Shown: positions 14,419-23,205 of the stretch, one piece after another
Position numbering within the stretch: the stretch's first letter is position 1
Layout of the letters: each line of letters starts with the position of its first letter
Made by a program: the position numbers and the translations under genes
Notes under the pieces: model-generated
Database searches by the model: none
The model's input: only the letters and a program-made list of their open reading frames with translations
What the model was told of the DNA's origin: nothing
Assembly: GCA_002343395.1 (NCBI GenBank)
Contig: DDSN01000119.1
Span: 17,236 to 41,664, forward strand
Reading direction: 5' to 3'
DNA from: Hyphomonadaceae bacterium UBA2389
GTDB taxonomy: Bacteria > Pseudomonadota > Alphaproteobacteria > Caulobacterales > Aquidulcibacteraceae
DNA: 24,429 bases

Positions 14419-16713
14419 CTAGTAACGGATACTCAATGAGATGCCGACGCGTCGCGGCTGCCCGTAAGTGAGTTCTGCAAAACCCAAATCTGTCAGCGTT
14501 AGGCGTCCGGTGAGCGGCCGTGCATCGGCCAGGTTCTTGGCGTACGCCGCGACCTGCCAGCGGCCATCTTCAGCCCCAAAGCCGAGCCTTAGGTCCGTGA
14601 TCCAGTAGCCTTCCTGCCGGACCGGCGCGATTTCATTTTCGACGGTTTGTTCAGATTGATAACGTCCGCTGAGCAGCGCGAAGGCGCGTCCGCCGACAAT
14701 AGGTCGCTCGTAGCGCAGCGAAGCGTTGAACGACAGCTCGGGGGAATTGACCAACGTCTCGCCTGACCGGTTACGTCCGCCGATGTTTGCATTGACGTAT
14801 TCCGCCGAAAGAAGTCCCAAACCGAGATTGATGTCGAGCCCATCGAGCGGGCGAATGACCGCCTCGGCGTCGAGACCATAGATTTCCGCGTTGGCGGCGT
14901 TGGTCAGTATCTGAACCGGTGTGGCGCCGGTATTGACGACCGTGAAAACCTGCAAATCGGAATAGTCATAGTAGAACGCGCTGGCGTTGAACTGGCCACG
15001 ACCGTTTGCGACCGTGATCTTGGCGCCAAGTTCGTACGCCAGCAGCGTCTCCGGATCATACGGGACGACCTCGTCGGGGGTCAGCGGTATGCCGCCATTG
15101 AACCCACCGCTCTTGAACCCGCGTGACGCACTTGCATAATACAGATGATCGTCTGTTGGTTCGTACGAGACGCCCAGCGTCCACGACGTATCAGAATAGT
15201 CGATCGATCGAGCCTCGTCGAGGAAGACCCCATCCGCAGGTAGCCCATATCCCGTCAGTTCGGCGGGGTCTTCGTCATACCGTGTGCGGGTTCGAAACGC
15301 GCGCTCTTCGCTAGTGTAGCGTACACCCGTTTGTGCATTCCAGTGCTCGCTCAGGCGCCAGATCACGTGGCCAAAGAGCGCTGCGGCAGTAGTTTCCTGG
15401 GTGTAGGCGTTCGCGAATTGCGCGGCGAAGGTTCCTGCAGGGTCGGCGCCGATGGGCAAGAAGCCGCTCGGTGGGACGCCCGGCGAACCAACCAGGGTTG
15501 TTCTGAGGTCGCGCAGCACGTCATAAGTGTTCGTGACGTCGATCTCGTCTCGCCCATAGTAGGCGCCCAGAATCCAATCCCCAGTGTCTGTCTCAAACGA
15601 CAGGCGCAACTCCTCGCTGATTTGGTCGACGTCCACGTCATAGTCGATCTCGATGAGGCCATTCGGACTGCCGTCCGCGTCCTCGCGGCGCAGACCGCCA
15701 AAAGTCTCAAATGCTGTTATGGACGTAAGCGAAGGACCGCCCAAATCCCAATCGACCCGCACGGAGCCGCCGGTGTTGTCGTAGTCGACGTCCGCGACCT
15801 TGTTGTAGTCGCCGGCATCCACATCACCATCGACGTCGGAATAGCCGAACGCATCCACGCACGCCGTTGGATCGGTGCGCCCAGCCGAAGCCGCCGCGCA
15901 GAGGCCGCCCGATGTCGGATCAAGCAAGCCTGCATGCTGATACTGACCCAGGTCCGAACGATCGCGACCTGCGTGTAGGTTGAAAAGAACATCGATCGCG
16001 TCGGTCGGCGCCCAGCCGAGCAACACCCGCCCCGCCGCATAGTCGCGATCACCATCTTCTCGACCTGACACGCGATTGTTGATGAATCCGCCGCCTGTCT
16101 CGCCAATGGCTGCGATACGGCCTGAAAGGCGGTCGCCGAGCGGGCCGCTGACGTACACTTCGGACAGAAGCCTGTCGTAACTTTCTCCGTCAACACGCAG
16201 GCCTGCCTCGAACTGATCTGTTGGCCGCCGCGAGATGAAATTGAGAGCGCCAGCGGTAGTGTTGCGTCCATAGAGGGTGCCCTGCGGCCCCTTCAGCACT
16301 TCAACACGTTCGACATCGAACAGGCTGAACGCCAACATCGGTGGGGAGACAAAGTACACCTCGTCAACATAGCCGCCGGCGGGACTCGAATTGTTGTCGT
16401 TGAAATCCGACAGCCCGACACCGCGGATGGTGATGATCGGATTCGACGAGCCGGCGTAGGCGCCGCCGATACTCAGGTTCGGCGTCAACAAGCCCAAGTC
16501 GTTTGTTTGCGTCACTCCCAAATTGTTGAGCTGCTCGCCGGTGAAAGCGTTGATTGTGGCTGGTACGTCCGAAAGCGCTTGCTCGCGTCGCTGGGCGGTG
16601 ACAACGATCTCTTCTTCTTGCTCTTGCGCCTGGGCAAGGCAGGGCGCGGCGGCCCACACCAAACTGCCGAACAAAGCCGATGCGGCGCGGCTCCTTTGCG
16701 TCATGTGTCCCAT
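14419..16713 (-). CDS. TonB-dependent outer-membrane receptor
   Basis: This 764-residue outer-membrane receptor has a signal peptide over about residues 1-30, with cleavage near CLAQAQ. A TonB box-like segment, EEIVVTAQRREQ, follows at 34-45. The plug domain runs to about 160 and contains ITIRGVG and the VERVEVLKGPQGTLYGRNTT signature. The rest is a 22-strand beta barrel ending in the aromatic terminus SIRY. Such receptors import scarce substrates across the outer membrane using TonB energy; this subtype is common in Caulobacterales and sphingomonads. The ligand is unknown; the amine oxidase locus next to it suggests an amine-containing or aromatic compound, which is inference. ATG 16704 (MTQRSR) is an alternative start. 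Confidence 0.92.
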   Translation of the reverse strand: MGHMTQRSRAASALFGSLVWAAAPCLAQAQEQEEEIVVTAQRREQALSDVPATINAFTGEQLNNLGVTQTNDLGLLTPNLSIGGAYAGSSNPIITIRGVGLSDFNDNNSSPAGGYVDEVYFVSPPMLAFSLFDVERVEVLKGPQGTLYGRNTTAGALNFISRRPTDQFEAGLRVDGESYDRLLSEVYVSGPLGDRLSGRIAAIGETGGGFINNRVSGREDGDRDYAAGRVLLGWAPTDAIDVLFNLHAGRDRSDLGQYQHAGLLDPTSGGLCAAASAGRTDPTACVDAFGYSDVDGDVDAGDYNKVADVDYDNTGGSVRVDWDLGGPSLTSITAFETFGGLRREDADGSPNGLIEIDYDVDVDQISEELRLSFETDTGDWILGAYYGRDEIDVTNTYDVLRDLRTTLVGSPGVPPSGFLPIGADPAGTFAAQFANAYTQETTAAALFGHVIWRLSEHWNAQTGVRYTSEERAFRTRTRYDEDPAELTGYGLPADGVFLDEARSIDYSDTSWTLGVSYEPTDDHLYYASASRGFKSGGFNGGIPLTPDEVVPYDPETLLAYELGAKITVANGRGQFNASAFYYDYSDLQVFTVVNTGATPVQILTNAANAEIYGLDAEAVIRPLDGLDINLGLGLLSAEYVNANIGGRNRSGETLVNSPELSFNASLRYERPIVGGRAFALLSGRYQSEQTVENEIAPVRQEGYWITDLRLGFGAEDGRWQVAAYAKNLADARPLTGRLTLTDLGFAELTYGQPRRVGISLSIRY

Positions 16714-16764
16714 CCGAATGTGCTCCCCACGCGCCGGTCGCCAGCGTGGGCGACGCCTGACACA

Positions 16765-16801
16765 TGACAGGGACGCTACATGTCGCTTGACAGGGAGTCA
16801 A
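16765..16801 (-). promoter_or_regulatory. Promoter and repeats of the TonB receptor gene
   Basis: On the minus strand, TTGACT (16796-16801) and TAGCGT (16773-16778) are separated by 17 bp, a good sigma-70-type layout about 60 bp from the start codon. CCCTGTCA occurs twice on this strand (16788-16795 in the spacer, 16765-16772 just after the -10 box), 23 bp apart. These repeats are a candidate operator. Confidence 0.55.
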
Positions 16802-16913
16802 GGTGCGGCCACGATCGCCGCGACACGGCTAGGCGAAGCAAGGGCCTGATGGTGCAAGGCAGCGCACGGAAGTTTGAACCGCGCCGGAAATTTCGGAGGG
16901 CTCCGGGTTTAAG

Positions 16914-17813
16914 TCACGCTGCCATAGCTCTTGGTTCCTGCTCTGCATAGTAGTTCGCTTCGGCCTCGGCGGGCGGGATGTTGCCGATTGGCTCCAAGAG
17001 CCTGCGGTTGTTGAACCAGTCCACCCATTCGAGTGTCGCGAATTCAACGGCTTCCATCGTACGCCACGGTCCGCGCCGCCAGATGACCTCGGCTTTGTAG
17101 AGGCCGTTGATCGTCTCTGCGAGTGCGTTGTCGTAGCTGTCGCCGACGCTGCCGACGGACGGCTCGATGCCCGCTTCAGCGAGACGCTCGGTGTAGCGAA
17201 TAGAGAGATATTGACTGCCGCGATCCGAGTGGCAAACGAGCCCGCCGCAGGGGCGACGGTCGTGCACGGCCTGCTCCAGGGCATCGAGCACGAAGCTCGC
17301 ATGCGCCGTACGCGACACGCGCCAGCCGACGATCTTGCGTGCGAACACGTCGATGACGAAGGCTACATAAACGAAGCCCGACCACGTCGAGACATAGGTG
17401 AAGTCCGACACCCAAAGCATGTTCGGCGCCGGCGCCTTGAAGTCGCGATTGACCCGATCGAGCGGACAAGGAGCAGCTTTGTCGCTGAACGTCGTGCGAT
17501 GCGGCTTGCCGCGAATGACGCCCTTCAATCCCATGCCCCTCATCAGTCTCCCCACGGTGCAGCGCGCTATTTCGAAGCCTTCGCGGTTGAGCTGACGCCA
17601 GACTTTTCGCACGCCATAGACTTGGAAGTTTTCATCGAAAACACGCTGGATTTCCGGCCGCAGCGCCACGTCGCGTACGACGCGCGGCGGCGCTCGTTCG
17701 GGGCGGCGACGCCGCGCGTCATGGGCGTGATAGGTCGAAGGGGCGATCGGAAGCGTTCTGCAGATCGGCTCGACCCCATATTCATCACGGTTCTCGTCGA
17801 TGAAGGCGATCAT
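16914..17813 (-). CDS. IS3-family transposase OrfB
   Basis: This 299-residue protein has a helical N-terminal region (VYGVRKVWRQLNREG at 65-79) and an integrase-core catalytic domain. The acidic triad is visible: Asp137 in LWVSDFTY, Asp197 in HSDRGSQY and Glu233 in NALAETING. The downstream Lys (LYKAEV) and the WVDWFNNRR segment are typical of the family. Its start overlaps the stop of OrfA by 4 bp (ATGA, 17810-17813). IS3 elements usually make an OrfAB fusion by -1 frameshifting, but I see no A-rich slippery site at this junction, so translational coupling may apply here. Confidence 0.93.
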   Translation of the reverse strand: MIAFIDENRDEYGVEPICRTLPIAPSTYHAHDARRRRPERAPPRVVRDVALRPEIQRVFDENFQVYGVRKVWRQLNREGFEIARCTVGRLMRGMGLKGVIRGKPHRTTFSDKAAPCPLDRVNRDFKAPAPNMLWVSDFTYVSTWSGFVYVAFVIDVFARKIVGWRVSRTAHASFVLDALEQAVHDRRPCGGLVCHSDRGSQYLSIRYTERLAEAGIEPSVGSVGDSYDNALAETINGLYKAEVIWRRGPWRTMEAVEFATLEWVDWFNNRRLLEPIGNIPPAEAEANYYAEQEPRAMAA

Positions 17814-18142
17814 GATTTCGGTCGGCGGTCGAGCTCCGCCAGGGCAAAATACGCACTCGCCTTGCGCAGAATCTCGTTGGCCTGGCGCAGCTCGCGGTTT
17901 TCGCGCTCAAGCGCCTTCATCCGCTCACGTTCGTCTGTCGTCACGCCCGCGCGCAGGCCCTGGTCGCGTTCGACGCGCCGCACCCAGTCAAGCAGCGTTT
18001 GCGGCGTGCAGCCAATCTTCGGCGCAATCGAAGCGATGGCTGCCCATTGCGAGGAATGCTCCTTGGTCTGCTCCAGCACCATCCGGACGGCACGCTCGCG
18101 CACCTCCGGCGAATAGTTCGGTCGTGTCTTGGATTTGCTCAT
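17810..18142 (-). CDS. IS3-family transposase OrfA
   Basis: This 110-residue DNA-binding subunit has an N-terminal helix-turn-helix (about 10-55, with YSPEVRERAVRMVLE and IGCTPQTLLDWVRR) followed by a leucine-zipper-like helix at about 65-100 (RMKALERENRELRQANEIL). This is the usual OrfA layout of IS3 elements, where it binds the terminal repeats and dimerises. The ribosome site AGGTGGAG lies just before ATG 18142. Confidence 0.92.
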   Translation of the reverse strand: MSKSKTRPNYSPEVRERAVRMVLEQTKEHSSQWAAIASIAPKIGCTPQTLLDWVRRVERDQGLRAGVTTDERERMKALERENRELRQANEILRKASAYFALAELDRRPKS

Positions 18143-18192
18143 TGCTCCACCTTCTCAAGAAAGGGAGCCTCCGGCAAACCCGGAGCGGTTCA

Positions 18193-19814
18193 GTCTTGCG
18201 GCGGCGCACTTCGCGCGCGACCACGATCCCACCGCCCGCATCCTCTTGCTTGACAATCACGACGATTTTGGCGGTCACGCCAAGCGCAACGAGTTTGAGT
18301 TCGCGGGCCGCACCATTCTGGCGAATGGCGGAAGCCAGACCCTCCAAGAGCCCTCCAAGTATAGCGCGGTAGCGAAACGGCTATTGCGCTCTCTAAGCGT
18401 CGATCTCACACGCCTGGGGAACGGATACCATCAGGGCTTCTATGCTCAACAAGGGCTGACATCGGCGATCTATTTTGACCACCAGTCCTTCGGCGTCGAC
18501 CGACTGGTGAAAGGTTATGAGCATTTCTGCGATGTGGATTTGTTCTTCCCGATAGGACGGGATGGACGGCCCGTCTCGCAGGTCGTGAACGAAATGCCCC
18601 TCTCGCAGGCCGCTCGATCCGAACTCATTCGACTTTTGAATTTGGATCGCGACCTCTTGCCTGGGCGCGGCGCACTTTCTGAACCCGACTATCTGTCCAC
18701 GGTCAGCTACCAGCACTTTCTGACGCAAGACCTGGGCATACGCGAGCCGGAGGTTTTATCCCTCTTGCGGGACGTCCCATCATTTCTTGGCGACACTATC
18801 GAGACCACTCCGGCTCTCGACGCCCTGCTGCTTGGGCTTCCCGGCGCCGGCGGCACCAGCATGCGGTCTTTGCGCGGCTTCGGACGCAGCATCATGCATT
18901 TGCTTCGCGAGCCGTACATCCACCACTTCCCCGACGGGAATGCGTCGGTGGCGCGCCTCTTGGTTCGGCGGCTAATCCCCTCCGTCGCCGAGGGAGCGGA
19001 GATGGAAGACGCACTCCCGGCGCGATTCGACTATGACAAGTTGGACCTCGCGGACTCTCCAGTGCGTATCCGGTTGTCGAGCACCGTGATCAACGTGGCG
19101 CACGATGGCCCTGAGGAGAACGCTCGGCGCGTTTCAATTACCTACGTGCGTTCCGGACAGTCCGAAAAGGTCTACGCTCGCCGGTGCGTGCTCGCTTGCT
19201 GGGCTGCGGTTGTTCCCCATCTTTGTCCCGAACTGCCGAGCGATCAACAGGAAGCGCTGCGGGCGCTGGTGAAGACGCCCTTGGTCTACACCAACGTGTT
19301 GTTGCGCAATTGGCGCGCGTGGAAGAATCTGGGCGTCGCCTTGGCTTATTGCCCCGGGAGTTGGCATCGTGTGGCGATGCTCGATTTTCCGGTGAGTCTT
19401 GGCGCCTACCAGTCTTCGCGCGATCCGGAAGGCCCGGTCGTCGTTCACATGCAAAAGACGCCGCTTGGATCTGGCCCCGACCGACGCAACAACTTTCGCG
19501 TCGGGCGATCCGAATTGCTCGGGACGCCTTTCGAAGCAATTGAACGCAACACGAGAGAGCAACTCGCAGGTATGCTCGGCGGCGGCGGATTCGATCCGGC
19601 GCAGGACATATTGGCGCTTACCGTCAATCGGTGGCCTCACGGCTATGCATGGTCCCCGAATACGCTTGATGTCACAGAAGGGGAGCGTGCCCTCGACATC
19701 GGGCGACGGCGTCACGGGCGCATAGCGATCGCCAATTCTGACGTGGGCGGCAGCGCCTATGTCGATACAGCTATCGACCAAGCATGGCGTGCCGTTTCAG
19801 AGTTGTACGGATAG
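18193..19814 (+). pseudogene. Spermidine dehydrogenase-like gene, N-terminus lost to IS3
   Basis: The frame begins at the IS border with SLAAAHFARD, i.e. just after the Gly-rich FAD-binding loop, and continues as ILLLDNHDDFGGHAKRNEF, the hallmark of the spermidine-dehydrogenase (SpdH) family. The C-terminal FAD segment, GRIAIANSDVGGSAYVDTAI followed by DQAWRAV, is intact. About 540 codons remain, and the N-terminal segment with the GxGxxG loop and export signal is missing. SpdH oxidises spermidine to 1,3-diaminopropane and 4-aminobutanal. The frame can be extended to a TTG at 18129 inside the insertion sequence, but that part is not native. Without the FAD loop the product should be inactive. 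The missing part was not found left of the insertion sequence. Confidence 0.88.
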
Positions 19815-20080
19815 ATTACAAGTATGAGTTCCTGTGGGGCGCATTGTTCGCCTCAGTCTTCGTGACCCACTCCACTTGTCCGCGGCCGGGCGGGCCAAGG
19901 AAATTCGGAGTCGCAAATGGCTCCGTTCGAGTTGCCGCGAAATCTTCTGCGAATTGCGCGCCGTTGTGGATGGCGTCAATCGGGAGATTGCGCGACTCGA
20001 ACTGCACGCGAGCGCACAGTTCACCAAAATATGCGCGGCAAGATCGTGCGCCTCCAACAGATGATGGAACCGGTCGAACT
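19815..20080. other. Intergenic region before the Lrp-type regulator
   Basis: These 266 bp separate the dehydrogenase remnant from the regulator. Frames on both strands are open in places (for example 19834-20064 plus and 19816-20226 minus), but none has a good ribosome site or a recognised product. The regulator frame stays open upstream but is not homologous-looking there. Confidence 0.35.
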
Positions 20081-20527
20081 GTGAAATTAGACTCGCGCGA
20101 CATTCGTCTCATCATGGCGCTGATCAATGGCGGCAGGCGAACCAATCGCGAAATTGCGGACCGGATCGGCTTGTCGGAGAGCGCATGCCACACACGACTG
20201 CAAAGCTTAGAACGTACTGGATACATTCATGGCTACAAGGCCGTGATAGCGTTCGAGCGGATCGGTTTCTTTCATGCCTGGGCGGATGTCACTCTTACGA
20301 ACGACAGCAGCAGCGCGATCGCGGAGTTTGCACAGATTGCGTGCGCGGCGCCCGAAGTGATCGAAGCTCACCTGATGGATGGCCCGTGTCACTTTCGGCT
20401 TGAGGCCGTCGCCGAGAACCTTGAGGCATGGCAAGCGTTCGCCAAGCGGCTCTTGGCGCGCGCCGATTTGGTGTCGCGGGTTGAGCGACGCGCCATCTTC
20501 AGGGCCTGCAACGCGCAGAGTTTCTGA
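20081..20527 (+). CDS. Lrp/AsnC-family transcriptional regulator
   Basis: This protein of about 148 residues starts at GTG 20081 (KLDSRDIRLI follows), the normal start for the family, although the frame is open upstream. The N-terminal helix-turn-helix contains TNREIADRIGLSESACHTRL and SLERTGYIHGY (about 20-55). The C-terminal RAM ligand-binding domain follows, with AHLMDGPCHFRLEAV near 100. Lrp/AsnC proteins bind amino acids or related effectors and control transport or catabolic genes. It is placed after the dehydrogenase remnant on the same strand, so it may once have controlled amine catabolism; this is inference. The ribosome site is weak. Confidence 0.85.
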   Translation: MKLDSRDIRLIMALINGGRRTNREIADRIGLSESACHTRLQSLERTGYIHGYKAVIAFERIGFFHAWADVTLTNDSSSAIAEFAQIACAAPEVIEAHLMDGPCHFRLEAVAENLEAWQAFAKRLLARADLVSRVERRAIFRACNAQSF

Positions 20528-20745
20528 GATGGATAGCGAATCGCGTAACCCTAGCAAGGGCAGCGACTCCCGCGCGATGCGCGAGAAAACAAGAAGTACA
20601 CTTCGCGCGCAATTAGAAAAGGCCGAAGTTATTCCGGATTTTCTGAAGTTACTCCGGTTTAGGACAACCAGCGGGTTCATGCGTTTCCCTAAAGGACCAA
20701 AGAGATGGCTCATCTCTCGCAATCCAGGACGGGGAGGGCAAATTC
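20528..20745. other. Control region upstream of the conjugation operon
   Basis: This 218-bp region is more AT-rich than its surroundings and probably carries the promoter of the traG operon. It contains the direct repeats at 20625-20657 and a small hairpin at 20701-20717 (AGAGATG, 3-nt loop, CATCTCT). A frame from ATG 20529 is open through it into traG, but I do not regard it as a gene. Confidence 0.5.
20625..20657 (+). repeat. 13-bp direct repeat, 20-bp period
   Basis: GAAGTTATTCCGG (20625-20637) and GAAGTTACTCCGG (20645-20657) differ at one base. The 20-bp period places both on the same face of the helix, as expected for an operator bound by a dimer or for an iteron-like site. The repeat lies about 90-120 bp upstream of traG. 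Confidence 0.7.
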
Positions 20746-22749
20746 GTGTCTCGAACGGTGTGGGCGATCGGGGTTGGGTGCGGAGTGTTCCTTCTCGGTT
20801 GCGCTGCCGCGACTTCCTTCATTGCGGACGTATTCAATCACCAGTCCGCGTTGGGAGCGCCTCTTGGCCATATCGGCCAAGCCCGTCTCTACGCGCCGTG
20901 GAACATTTTTTCTTGGAGCACGAGATGGGGCGAAATTTACCCGCGCCCGTTCGCAATGGCAGGGCTGATACAATGTCTTGGAGCGACGGCGGGCATTGTA
21001 GCTGGTCTCATGCTCGCCAATGGCAAGAAGGTGATCAAGCCTTTTGGTCGCGGCGCGTGGGGCAATTTCTCCGACGCCACCACCGCTGGCCTCCTCGCCG
21101 AAAACGGGACTATCCTCGGCAAGCTGGACGGCGAACTCCTGTGCTTCGACGGGCCCGAACATCAGCTTCTCATCGGCGCCTCGCGGTCGGGTAAGGGCAG
21201 AGGTCAGGTCGTGCCCACGCTTCTGGCGTGGCCGCATTCCGCGCTCGTGCTCGACGTCAAGGGCGAACTCGCCGACGGCGATGCGCGCCATCGTTTTCCG
21301 GGCACGGCGGGCTTTCGCGAGAGCCTGGGGCCGGTCTTACGCCTAGCGCCGACGCGTCTTGATTCGGCGTCGTTCAATCCGCTGCACGAAGTGCGCAAGG
21401 GGCCGAACGAAGTCCGTGACGTCCAGAACATCGTCGAGATCTTGGTCGATCCGCAGGGCGACGGGCGCCATCAGGATTTCTGGGACCGTTCGGCCAAGAC
21501 GATCCTCGTCGGCGTCATCCTGCATGTGCTCTATGCCGAGCCGCCTGAGCGGAAGACGCTCGCGGTCGTGCGCGAGAAGTTGCGCGACCTCGACGCGACC
21601 GCGCAGCAGATGAAGTCGACCCTGCATCGGCTTGGGTCCACGACAAACCGGCCCGAAGTGCATCCCGAAGTGTTGCACGCCGCGGAATCGTTTCTCGCCG
21701 GCGAGGAGCGTCTTCAAAGCGGGGTGAAGGCGACGGCGGAGAGCTTCTTCGGCCTGTTCGCCGATGAAATCGTCGCACGCAACACGGCGACATCGGATTT
21801 CCGCATCGGCGACCTGATGTGCGGGCCGAAACCGGTCACGCTCTATCTGCAACCACCGCCATCGGATGCGCTTCGGTTGATGCCGTTTCTGCGCCTCATC
21901 ATCAACCAGTTCGCCCGCGCGCTGATGGAGCATCAGGAGAGGGACGCGCAAGGCCGCGCCAAGCGCCACCGCCTCATCCTGGTGTTGGACGAATTTCCCA
22001 TGCTGGGCCGCATGCCGTTCTTCGAGACCATGATGGGCGCGATGGCGGGTTATGGCCTGAAGGCCTTTTTGGTCACGCAGAGCCTCAACCATCTGACCAA
22101 AGCCTATGGCCGCGAGAATGTCATTCTCGACAACGTCCATATCGTCACGGCGTTTTCGGCCGCCGACAACGACACCGCCAAGCGTATCGCGGAGATGGCT
22201 GGCGAAGTCTGGGAAATGCGCGAGAGCGAGACGCATACGCGTCCAAGATCGATCCTTGGATGGCGCAAGGGATCGACCACGATCCGCGAGGAGCGCCGGC
22301 CGCTCCTTCTGCCCGCCGATGTCCGCGCCTTGCCGCGCGACGAAGAACTTATCTTCGTCTCCGGCGCCAAACCCATCCGCGCCAAGAAGCTCAAATTCGA
22401 CCAGGAGCCCGTCTTTGTTGAGCGGCTTCGTCCTGCCTCTGGGAGCCGTCCAACGCTCACGACGACACATGATTGGGAAAAGGTGCGTCCTCTTGGGATT
22501 ATTCCGCAGGTGGTGAAATCGCCGAAGGCGAAGCCCGCCATGGCTCAGCCGCTCGCGGCCCAGCCCGATCTCTTCGCGCAAGCAGCGACCCGGCCCACCA
22601 AAATCTCCGATGCCGCCATGGCCGCATTTCGCGACGCAGACGGATCGGCCTTGCCGCATCCGGCGAGCGTCGCGGCGCCGCCGCCTGCAGCAGCTGAGGC
22701 GCCGTCTGCCGAAACGCCGCGGCGCCGGCGTCAGGCCAAGGGAATCTGA
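20746..22749 (+). CDS. traG: Type IV coupling protein TraG/VirD4
   Basis: This 667-residue protein is the inner-membrane ATPase that hands the relaxase-DNA complex to the type IV secretion channel. Two N-terminal membrane segments are visible (about 5-28 and 66-88). The Walker A motif GASRSGKG is at 144-151 and the Walker B motif LILVLDE ends at about 416. A Pro/Ala-rich tail (PPPAAAEAPSAETPRRRRQ) ends the protein. GTG 20746 is chosen because GGGAGGG lies about 8 bases upstream. It is the first gene of a compact operon with copG, trbB and trbC. The relaxase gene that usually lies close by is not in this window. Confidence 0.95.
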   Translation: MSRTVWAIGVGCGVFLLGCAAATSFIADVFNHQSALGAPLGHIGQARLYAPWNIFSWSTRWGEIYPRPFAMAGLIQCLGATAGIVAGLMLANGKKVIKPFGRGAWGNFSDATTAGLLAENGTILGKLDGELLCFDGPEHQLLIGASRSGKGRGQVVPTLLAWPHSALVLDVKGELADGDARHRFPGTAGFRESLGPVLRLAPTRLDSASFNPLHEVRKGPNEVRDVQNIVEILVDPQGDGRHQDFWDRSAKTILVGVILHVLYAEPPERKTLAVVREKLRDLDATAQQMKSTLHRLGSTTNRPEVHPEVLHAAESFLAGEERLQSGVKATAESFFGLFADEIVARNTATSDFRIGDLMCGPKPVTLYLQPPPSDALRLMPFLRLIINQFARALMEHQERDAQGRAKRHRLILVLDEFPMLGRMPFFETMMGAMAGYGLKAFLVTQSLNHLTKAYGRENVILDNVHIVTAFSAADNDTAKRIAEMAGEVWEMRESETHTRPRSILGWRKGSTTIREERRPLLLPADVRALPRDEELIFVSGAKPIRAKKLKFDQEPVFVERLRPASGSRPTLTTTHDWEKVRPLGIIPQVVKSPKAKPAMAQPLAAQPDLFAQAATRPTKISDAAMAAFRDADGSALPHPASVAAPPPAAAEAPSAETPRRRRQAKGI

Positions 22750-22752
22750 GTG

Positions 22753-23205
22753 ATGGCCGCGCGCAAGCTCACCGTCTATTTGCCGCCGACCCTCGACGCA
22801 AAGGTGCGCAAGGTGGCCCGTGACCAGCACCGCTCGGAATCGAGCATCGTCCTTGAGGCGCTCAAGGCGCGGCTCGAACGCGGCGACGCCACCAATGTTG
22901 TGATTGAGGAAAGCGCGCGCCGCCAGCTTTCCCGCGTCGATGCGCGGCTCGAGAAAGTGATCGGCGAAAGTCTCATCCTCAAGGAAATCGTTCTGCTCTT
23001 TGTTCGTGTCTGGCTGGAGCACAACCCGCCGATCGACGAGCATCTTGAAGAAGACGCCGCCGCTAGCGCCGAGGCTCGTTTCGAGCGCTTCCTCGATTTC
23101 GTGGCCCAGGCTCTGACGCCAGGAAAATCACTGGGCGCTGTGTTTTCTTTGGAGTCAGCAGAAGCCGTATCCGTCGCAGACCACAATGGGGAGGCGAGGG
23201 CGTGA
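22753..23205 (+). CDS. Ribbon-helix-helix (CopG-family) protein
   Basis: This 150-residue protein has an N-terminal ribbon-helix-helix domain (about 1-45, RKLTVYLPPTLDAKVRKVAR and SESSIVLEALKARL). It is followed by a helical region with a hydrophobic patch (ESLILKEIVLLFVRVWLEHN) and a less conserved tail. Such genes regularly sit between traG and trbB in Trb-type conjugation clusters and are thought to regulate the operon or assist relaxosome formation. ATG 22753 begins 3 bp after the traG stop; an overlapping GTG at 22750 is an alternative. The stop overlaps the trbB start. Confidence 0.85.
   Translation: MAARKLTVYLPPTLDAKVRKVARDQHRSESSIVLEALKARLERGDATNVVIEESARRQLSRVDARLEKVIGESLILKEIVLLFVRVWLEHNPPIDEHLEEDAAASAEARFERFLDFVAQALTPGKSLGAVFSLESAEAVSVADHNGEARA

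Larger units (their letters stand above)
16875..18192 (-). mobile_element. Complete IS3-family insertion sequence
   Basis: This 1318-bp element has two overlapping transposase frames. Its ends begin TGAACCGC-N-CCGG on both sides and form imperfect inverted repeats of about 28 bp. Flanking bases are AGTT on the left and GTCT on the right, so no target duplication is evident. The right flank is the truncated interior of a spermidine-dehydrogenase-like gene. This suggests an IS-mediated deletion or a later rearrangement. Confidence 0.88.

Noticed and set aside
18129..18192. Extension of the dehydrogenase frame to a TTG inside the insertion sequence
   Set aside because: These codons are the antisense of OrfA and the IS end, not native enzyme sequence.
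20529..21194. Open frame from ATG 20529, running through the control region into traG
   Set aside because: It overlaps well-supported traG for about 450 bp in another frame, and no part resembles a known family; its first part coincides with the repeat-bearing control region.
21343..23043. Long minus-strand open frame opposite traG
   Set aside because: It is a shadow frame of high-GC coding sequence, rich in Arg and His; the plus strand carries clear Walker motifs.
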